Shown here: positions 59,166-64,000 of the stretch, one piece after another
How positions within the stretch are numbered: position 1 is the stretch's first letter
How the letters are laid out: every line of letters starts with the position of its first letter
Assembly: GCA_965219175.1 (NCBI GenBank)
Contig: CBDCNI010000001.1
Location: 2,542,001-2,606,000 of the forward strand
Source: JBBPZK01 sp965219175
GTDB lineage: Bacteria > Actinomycetota > Rubrobacteria > Rubrobacterales > Rubrobacteraceae
Direction of reading: 5' to 3'
DNA: 64,000 bases
The notes under the pieces: generated by a model
Database searches by the model: none
Told to the model about the DNA's origin: nothing
Seen by the model: the letters and a program-made list of their open reading frames with translations, nothing else
Position numbers and translations under genes: made by a program

Positions 59166-59768
59166 TTACGGCGTTCCTACCATGCCGGGAGGCCAGAACC
59201 GCAAGATCGCCTCGCCCTCGATGTTCTTCTCCGGCACCGACCCGATAAAGCGCGAATCTACTGAATGAGCGCGATTATCTCCCATCGCGAAGAAGTCGCC
59301 GGAAGGCACGGTCACGGGACCGTAGAAGCAAGTCCGAGGCTGGCTTGGGACGCAGGGTTTGTTGACGACGTAAGGCTCTTTCTGGGGTTTGCCGTTGACG
59401 AAAAGCTTACCTCGTCGAAGCTCGATGCTGTCTCCCGGAAGTCCGACCACCCGCTTTATAAGCGGGTCCGACTGCCACGGGACGTCGAAGACGACTATCT
59501 CACCCCGCTTCGGTTCCCTGAAATCGTAGACGAACTTGTTGACGATCAAGTGATCCCCAACCTCAAGCGTCGGTACCATACTCACCGAAGGTATCTTGAA
59601 AGGAGCGGCGACTGCCGGCCTGACGACCCCGAAGACCAACGCGAAAGCAACCAGCAACACCAGCGCGAACTCCACCAACTCGCGCCGCCATCCGCCGGAT
59701 CGCCCAGCTCTCACACGCCGTCTGCGGCTGGGAGGCTGTCTTTCCCCTCGTGGAGGTCCCGTATTCAT
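59166..59768 (-). CDS. lepB: Signal peptidase I
   Basis: A 200-aa type I signal peptidase. After a basic N-terminus comes one membrane helix (LVEFALVLLVAFALVFGVV, about 35-53). The catalytic Ser is in KIPSVSMVPTLEVGDH and the Lys in PLIKRVVGLPGDSIELR; box E is FFAMGDNRAHSVDSRFIG. It cleaves Sec and Tat signal peptides outside the membrane. ATG 59768 has no ribosome site but lies 10 nt after TATATC (59784-59779, extended by TGC), so it may be leaderless. Confidence 0.92.
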   Translation of the reverse strand: MNTGPPRGERQPPSRRRRVRAGRSGGWRRELVEFALVLLVAFALVFGVVRPAVAAPFKIPSVSMVPTLEVGDHLIVNKFVYDFREPKRGEIVVFDVPWQSDPLIKRVVGLPGDSIELRRGKLFVNGKPQKEPYVVNKPCVPSQPRTCFYGPVTVPSGDFFAMGDNRAHSVDSRFIGSVPEKNIEGEAILRFWPPGMVGTP

Positions 59769-59809
59769 AAGGCATAAGGATATAGCAACGCAGTCGAGGC
59801 CACCAAACT

Positions 59810-60409
59810 CTACCCGAGACGCGCAGCGAACCCACCTGGATACGACCTCTGCCACTCTTCCCGGAGCACACCGTAGCCGAGGCCGTCGTAGTATCGATCT
59901 CCGACGATGCGCGCCTTTCGGAAGCGGGCTTCTTCTCTGTAGCCAAGCTTCAGCGCCAGGCGCATCATGCCCGCATTGCCGGACCAGGTGCGCAGGTCGA
60001 GACGCGTGATCTCCGGCATCTCGTCGAAGAGGTACTGGCTCCACAGCCCGAGCGACTCGTATCCGACGCCCCTTCCCCACCACGCCGGGTCGAAGACCGC
60101 GATTCCGACCGTAAGCCAGTTGGTTTCCCGGCTCTCCCAGGCCCACGTGACCATCCCGAGAAACTCACCGCTCTCGCGGAGCGCTATAGACAGGTTCTCG
60201 CGCGGTGCCGGGAGTTCTCCATTTTCTATGATCCTTCGCTTGCGGGCGATGATCTCCCGCCCCTGCTTTACTGAAGGCTTCGCGTAGTACGGCCCGTCGA
60301 GCTGCTGCCAGCGGTGGCCGGGTACGAGCCAGCGAGAGTAGGAGTCAAGGTCTTCGAGACGCCAATCCCGCAGGGAAACCTTCGAGCCCGGAACTTCGAC
60401 CGGGCTCAT
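59810..60409 (-). CDS. GNAT-family N-acetyltransferase
   Basis: A 199-aa acetyltransferase of the RimJ/RimL group. VSLRDWRLEDLDSYSRWL opens the fold, AWWGRGVGYESLGLWSQYLFDE is the acetyl-CoA loop, and NAGMMRLALKLGYREEARFRKA the late conserved part. ATG 60409 follows GAGGAAG by 8 nt. Substrate unknown. Confidence 0.87.
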   Translation of the reverse strand: MSPVEVPGSKVSLRDWRLEDLDSYSRWLVPGHRWQQLDGPYYAKPSVKQGREIIARKRRIIENGELPAPRENLSIALRESGEFLGMVTWAWESRETNWLTVGIAVFDPAWWGRGVGYESLGLWSQYLFDEMPEITRLDLRTWSGNAGMMRLALKLGYREEARFRKARIVGDRYYDGLGYGVLREEWQRSYPGGFAARLG

Positions 60410-60430
60410 CAGGCGATCTTCCTCGTCGTT

Positions 60431-61441
60431 CTAGCGCTCCCGGAGGCCGTCCGGCAACTCGTAGCCCCTGCGGCGCCCGCCGTTGCCGGAGCCGTCGTTG
60501 TCCCCGCTGGAGCCGTCGTTGTCCTCGTTCGCCAGGCTCGCGCCGCCGGCTAGAGCACTTATTGTTCCGGCGAGGTCCTGTATCTCGGACGGAACGACGA
60601 AGAGCTTGCTGGCCGGGCCTTGAGCCATCTCGGGGAGCGCTTTGAGGTAGAGGTAGCGCAGGGCTTCCGGGGAGAGGTCGCTGTTCTGGAGCCGCTCGAA
60701 GAGGGCGCCGGTCATCTCGATCTGGGCCTTCTGGACGTTGCGGTAGGCTTCAGCTTCGCCCTCGGCGCGCAATACGGCGGAGCGCTGCTCGCCTTCGGCT
60801 TCCAGGACGGCTGCCGCCTTACCGCCCTCGGCCTTCAGGATGGCGGCTTGCTTGTCGCCCTCGGCGGTCAGGATGGAGGCGCGGCGGGTCCGCTCGGCCT
60901 GCATCTGCTTCTCCATCGCCTGTTGGATGTCGCGGGGCGGGGTTATCTCCTTTAGCTCGACGCGCGTGATGCGGGTGCCCCATTGTTCGGTCACTTCGTC
61001 CAGGACTGTGCGGAGCTTCGCGTTGATCTCGTCGCGCGAGGTCAGGGTCTTGTCCAGGGTGAGGTTGCCAATAACGTTACGCAGGGTGGTCTGCGTGATC
61101 TGCTCCAGCGCGACGTTCAGGTTCGCGATCTCGTACTCGGTCGCCCGCGCGTCGATGATCCGGTAATAGACGACCGTGGAGATCTGGATGCCCACGTTGT
61201 CGCTCGTAATAACGGCCTGGGGCTGGAACGAGACCACCTGCTCGCGCAGGTCGGTCTTCGGCAACATCCGGTCCACCACCGGTATGATCGCCGTCAGCCC
61301 GCTCTCGGCTGTCCGATGGTAACGTCCGAAGCGCTGAATAATTCCGACGCGGCTCTGGGGGATGATCCGGATGCTCCTCGCCGCGACCACGAGCACCACG
61401 AACGCCAGTATTCCGAGTATGATCAAACCAGTTCCAGCCAT
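60431..61441 (-). CDS. SPFH/band 7 protein (stomatin/QmcA-like)
   Basis: A 336-aa membrane-anchored scaffold protein. One N-terminal helix (GLIILGILAFVVLVVAA) is followed by the SPFH domain (IIPQSRVGIIQRFGRYHRTAESGL ... VNA-like GNLTLDKTLTSRDEINAKL) and a helical region with repeated ILKAEGGKAAAVLEAEGEQRSAVLRAEGEAEAY. The end is a glycine/aspartate-rich tail (SSGDNDGSGNGG). ATG 61441 follows AGGAGG. It is encoded beside NfeD, its usual partner in membrane microdomains. Confidence 0.93.
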   Translation of the reverse strand: MAGTGLIILGILAFVVLVVAARSIRIIPQSRVGIIQRFGRYHRTAESGLTAIIPVVDRMLPKTDLREQVVSFQPQAVITSDNVGIQISTVVYYRIIDARATEYEIANLNVALEQITQTTLRNVIGNLTLDKTLTSRDEINAKLRTVLDEVTEQWGTRITRVELKEITPPRDIQQAMEKQMQAERTRRASILTAEGDKQAAILKAEGGKAAAVLEAEGEQRSAVLRAEGEAEAYRNVQKAQIEMTGALFERLQNSDLSPEALRYLYLKALPEMAQGPASKLFVVPSEIQDLAGTISALAGGASLANEDNDGSSGDNDGSGNGGRRRGYELPDGLRER

Positions 61442-61465
61442 GTTTCCTCCTCGGCTTTTAGCCGT

Positions 61466-61918
61466 CTAGTTCTCTGCGGTCTCGACCAGCGCGGTCAGAC
61501 CGTCCGTGTCAAGGACCCGCACCCGCGTGCCCTGCTTTATCCGCTCCTCAATATCAAGAGACCTTGCCGTCCAATACTCTCCTCCTATTCCCACCTTTAT
61601 AGTGCCGCTGCCACCCGGCTCTATCTCCGCCGTAACGACTGCGCCCTGGCCCGCGATGCTCTTCTGGCCCACGTACACTTCGCCGCCGCGCAAAGCCAAC
61701 CTATTCAACAATGCCGGGCGCAAGATAAACATGCTAAGTACGGACGCCAGAATGAACCCCGCAACCTGCACGAAAGGCCCGAGCCCGGCGAAAGCGAACA
61801 GCAAACCGACTACGGCCCCGAGAGAGAAGAAGACCAGGAAGAAAGAAATGGTCAAAACTTCACCGATGAGGGCTACAGCGGCTACCACCGCCCACAAAAT
61901 GACGTATAGATCGGGCAT
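61466..61918 (-). CDS. NfeD-family protein
   Basis: A 150-aa protein with three to four membrane helices (about 5-75) and a C-terminal OB-fold domain (GQKSIAGQGAVVTAEIEPGGSGTIKVGGEYW region). This short form lacks the ClpP-like protease domain of long NfeD. It lies 24 nt upstream of the SPFH gene, the usual operon. AAGGAGG and a second GGAGAG precede ATG 61918. Confidence 0.9.
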   Translation of the reverse strand: MPDLYVILWAVVAAVALIGEVLTISFFLVFFSLGAVVGLLFAFAGLGPFVQVAGFILASVLSMFILRPALLNRLALRGGEVYVGQKSIAGQGAVVTAEIEPGGSGTIKVGIGGEYWTARSLDIEERIKQGTRVRVLDTDGLTALVETAEN

Positions 61919-61941
61919 CTCTCCAACGACCTCCTTGACCC

Positions 61942-61990
61942 ATATTTTACATCACCCCCGCTACCGGCGAGGCGTACGCCTGTAAAATAT
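61942..61990. repeat. Perfect 10-bp inverted repeat between divergent NfeD and APH-like genes
   Basis: ATATTTTACA (61942-61951) and TGTAAAATAT (61981-61990) are exact complements 29 nt apart. Each arm carries a TAAAAT -10-like hexamer pointing to its own gene. The plus-strand copy ends 5-7 nt before the GTG of the APH-like gene. A shared symmetrical control region or regulator site is suggested. Confidence 0.6.
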
Positions 61991-61995
61991 TCACA

Positions 61996-63039
61996 GTGAC
62001 ACAGACCGACGAGCATAGAGAGCCGGAACCGGAGAGCGTCCGAGAGTACCTGTCGAGATTTACACTCGACGAGGCGCCGTGGGATAAGCCGCCCAGTATC
62101 GAAGACGTGAGCTTCCTGGCGCGCGGCGAGTACAGCCTGAATTACCTCGTTCGTAGTGGAGATTTCGGCTACGTGGCGCGGCTCGTCACCGGGACCCAGA
62201 TCGGGCTTCCTCTCAGAGAGCAGGCCGTCTACGAGTTCGGCGCCCTCGGTCTCCTCGTTCCCTCCGGCGTCACCCCGGAGCCCTACCTCGTGGACCCCGA
62301 GCCATCCGGTCTCCCGTACCCCCTGATCCTGGAACAGTACCTGCCCGGACGCCCCCTAAACTATTCTACCGACCTCGCCCCGGCCGCCCGCTGCGTCGCC
62401 ACTATCCACAACCTCGGCGTCCCGGACAGGACCGGAGACCACCTCCAACTCCACCCAGACCCCGCTCCATCCATTCTGGGAGAGTCAAGAGAACTCGCCG
62501 CCCCATACCTGGAATGGGAAGACGCCTCCGCCGAGAGCAAGGCTGCCCTCCGCAAAGGATTCGAGAAGATAGAGAAGTTCCTGGAGCAGAAAGGTCTCTT
62601 CACGGAAGAGGACCTCGCCATCGTCAACTATGACCTGAACACGCACAACTTCGTTGTAGAAGATGGCGGAGCCGGTGGAGAAGCGAAGCTCCTGGACTGG
62701 GAGAAAGCGCGCATCGCCCCGCGCACCCAGGACCTGGCCCACTTCCTTCTGCCGACCACGACCCTCTGGCGAGACGCTACGGCGACGCTCCTCACCGAAG
62801 ATCAAGAACGCGAGTTCATCGAAACCTATCTCTCCATCTGCCAGGTAACCGACACAGACAGGTTCCACACCCAGCTCGAAGCGATACGAACCATAGTCTC
62901 GCTGCGCGCCGTCTCGTGGTGCGCCTGGGCGTTGCGGGAGACCGCGCAAAAGGAGCGACCCATCACAAACGAGGAGACCATGAACAAGAGCCGCGAATAC
63001 CTGGAACCTGCGTTCCTGGGGCGGCTCTTCGAAGGTTAA
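61996..63039 (+). CDS. Phosphotransferase of the APH/choline-kinase fold
   Basis: A 347-aa kinase-fold protein. The catalytic loop usually HGDxxxxN reads AIVNYDLNTHNFVV, with the catalytic Asp and metal Asn kept but His-Gly replaced by Asn-Tyr. The metal-binding step is KLLDWEKARIAPRTQDLAHFL. The nucleotide loop is SFLARGEYSLNYLV. Substrates in this family range from aminoglycosides to sugars and homoserine; none can be assigned. GTG 61996 lacks a ribosome site and lies 7 nt after TAAAAT. Confidence 0.83.
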   Translation: MTQTDEHREPEPESVREYLSRFTLDEAPWDKPPSIEDVSFLARGEYSLNYLVRSGDFGYVARLVTGTQIGLPLREQAVYEFGALGLLVPSGVTPEPYLVDPEPSGLPYPLILEQYLPGRPLNYSTDLAPAARCVATIHNLGVPDRTGDHLQLHPDPAPSILGESRELAAPYLEWEDASAESKAALRKGFEKIEKFLEQKGLFTEEDLAIVNYDLNTHNFVVEDGGAGGEAKLLDWEKARIAPRTQDLAHFLLPTTTLWRDATATLLTEDQEREFIETYLSICQVTDTDRFHTQLEAIRTIVSLRAVSWCAWALRETAQKERPITNEETMNKSREYLEPAFLGRLFEG

Positions 63040-63124
63040 GGGAATCGTAAGGAAGAATCTGGGGAGCAGGTGTCGGGGCGTGCTACGATGCTTTTAGCCT
63101 ATGGAGTAGTGAAGGAGCTTGCCG

Positions 63125-63868
63125 TTGACCGTTGAATCCGAGAGAGACCTGGCGGGGCTACGCAAGGCCGGAGGGGTGGTTGCGCTCGCGCTCCGCGAGA
63201 TGAAGAGTAGCCTGGAGCCGGGAATGACTACCGGAGAGTTGGACGAGGTTGGGGCGCGGATCTTCGAGGAACAGGGGGCGCGTTCGGCGCCGAGGCTCGT
63301 GTACGGGTTTCCGGGAGTCAACTTGATCAGCGTGAACGACGAGGCGGTCCACGGCGTCCCCGGAGACCGGATTATAGAGCCCGGCGACCTGGTCAAGATC
63401 GACGTGACGGCCGAACTCGACGGCTACATCGCCGACGCGGCTGTAACAGTAGCCGTGCCGCCGGGACCTCCGGCACACGAGGAACTCAGGGACTGCGCCG
63501 AACGTGCTTTCCGGCGGGCGTTCGCCGTGGCGCGGGCGGGGCGTTCCATCGGTAAGATCGGACGCGCCATCGAGACCGAAGTCAACAAACGAGGCTTCAC
63601 CGTCCTCCCGGAGCTGCAAAGTCACGGTGTCGGAAAAACCATCCACGAATCTCCCACCATACCCAACTACTACGATCGGCGGTTCCTCGCGCCGCTCACT
63701 AAGGGACTCGTCATTACCATCGAGCCGATCATCTCCGCCGGTTCGTCCCAGACCGTCACGGCGGAAGATGGCTGGACCATCAAGACCGCCGACGGAAGCC
63801 CGGCCGCCCACCACGAGCATACCCTAGTCATCACGAAAGGTTCCCCGATAATTCTGACGGCGGCATGA
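63125..63868 (+). CDS. map: Methionine aminopeptidase, type I
   Basis: A 247-aa metallopeptidase that removes the initiator Met. TTG 63125 has GAAGGAG 7 nt upstream and is preferred over TTG 63119. Metal ligands: Asp in VKIDVTAELDGYIADAAVTV, His in QSHGVGKTIHESP, Glu in LVITIEPII and in HHEHTLVIT-type end. The substrate His is in NDEAVHGVPGDR. Its stop overlaps the next start by 4 nt (ATGA). Confidence 0.93.
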   Translation: MTVESERDLAGLRKAGGVVALALREMKSSLEPGMTTGELDEVGARIFEEQGARSAPRLVYGFPGVNLISVNDEAVHGVPGDRIIEPGDLVKIDVTAELDGYIADAAVTVAVPPGPPAHEELRDCAERAFRRAFAVARAGRSIGKIGRAIETEVNKRGFTVLPELQSHGVGKTIHESPTIPNYYDRRFLAPLTKGLVITIEPIISAGSSQTVTAEDGWTIKTADGSPAAHHEHTLVITKGSPIILTAA

Positions 63869-64000
63869 ACCAGAACCCTCCCCGCGTAGTCCTGGACTGC
63901 GATACGGCAAACGAGATCGACGACCAGTTCGCCATAGCCCACGCGTTGGGCCTTCCGCAGGGGACCTTCGACGTGCGAGGCGTCGTCTCCGTCCACAACA
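63865..64000 (+). CDS. Nucleoside hydrolase, N-terminal part (partial)
   Basis: The gene starts at ATG 63865, overlapping map, and runs off the right edge after 45 codons. VVLDCDTANEIDDQFAIAHALG carries the metal-binding aspartates of the inosine-uridine nucleoside hydrolase family (DxD ... DD). It would cleave a nucleoside or related N-glycoside. Confidence 0.82.
   Translation, partial: MNQNPPRVVLDCDTANEIDDQFAIAHALGLPQGTFDVRGVVSVHN

Noticed and set aside
59769..60146. Long N-terminal extension of signal peptidase I
   Set aside because: It would overlap the GNAT gene and has no family similarity; ATG 59768 gives a normal-length enzyme.
1..64000. CRISPR arrays, rRNA genes, riboswitches or prophage
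   Set aside because: No spaced identical repeats, rRNA-like segments, recognisable riboswitch cores or phage structural genes were seen by eye; subtle structured RNAs could be missed without covariance-model searches.

Overview
The window is about 64 kb of GC-rich, gene-dense bacterial chromosome with strong GGAGG ribosome binding sites and many TTG and GTG starts. Gene content points to an actinobacterium: an F420-dependent LLM oxidoreductase of the TIGR03557 type, a HemQ-type coproheme decarboxylase, a CysM/Mec/CysO/MoeZ cysteine operon like that of Mycobacterium, an RskA-type anti-sigma factor, and a PknB-type kinase beside HtrA. A Rubrobacter-like organism fits best; that assignment is inference from family memory, not a search.

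Layout. 0-3.6 kb: the end of a histidine kinase, a degenerate stand-alone receiver and a MacB/FtsX-type ABC exporter. 3.6-11.9 kb (minus strand): a catabolic block with thioesterase, enoyl-CoA hydratase, stand-alone B12-binding subunit, GlcD-like oxidase, FAH-fold enzyme, PdxH, DUF427 protein and a two-domain FAD/Fe-S D-lactate dehydrogenase-like protein. 11.9-15.7 kb: a four-gene OpuC-type osmolyte importer behind a good sigma-70-type promoter. 16-22.2 kb: nitrilase, asparagine synthetase, F420 oxidoreductase, lactonase-like metallo-hydrolase and a hydroxyacid-oxoacid transhydrogenase-like enzyme. 22.2-26.7 kb: topoisomerase III, then an anti-sigma/ECF sigma operon whose sigma gene is split by a 954-bp IS5-family element. 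26.9-31.1 kb: MFS exporter, tRNA-Ser(GCU), a 66-aa protein, ComB-like phosphatase and an LPXTG-anchored RlpA-like protein. 31.3-38.8 kb: aldo/keto reductase, HemQ, the cysM-mec-cysO-moeZ operon, Uma2 protein, dipeptidase and TMEM175-type channel. 38.8-46 kb: EamA transporters, M42 peptidase, TetR regulator, PAP2 phosphatase, FNT channel. 46-50 kb: rpiA, cold-shock protein, HtrA, Ser/Thr kinase. 50-53.3 kb: aromatic amino-acid genes (DAHP synthase, chorismate mutase, and divergent aminotransferase and prephenate dehydrogenase). 53.3-59.2 kb: AEC carrier, TIGR01777 oxidoreductase, an ABC-2 exporter with its two-component system. 59.2-64 kb: signal peptidase, GNAT, SPFH/NfeD pair, APH-like kinase, methionine aminopeptidase and the start of a nucleoside hydrolase.

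How the parts work together. The cysteine operon couples a sulfur carrier, its activating enzyme, a cysteine synthase and a JAMM peptidase. Its carrier is unusual: the Gly-Gly that must carry sulfur is followed by five more residues, so the precursor should need trimming, and the neighbouring JAMM protein is the obvious candidate. Removing the IS element plus one 3-bp target copy (957 bp) restores the sigma-factor reading frame, so this looks like a recent knock-out.

DNA signals worth noting are a dispersed small repeat built from GCTGACNAGC units, at least six genes whose -10 hexamer lies 6-10 nt from the start codon with no ribosome binding site (probable leaderless mRNAs), two genes that appear to start at CTG, and several direct-repeat operator candidates with 11-bp periodicity.
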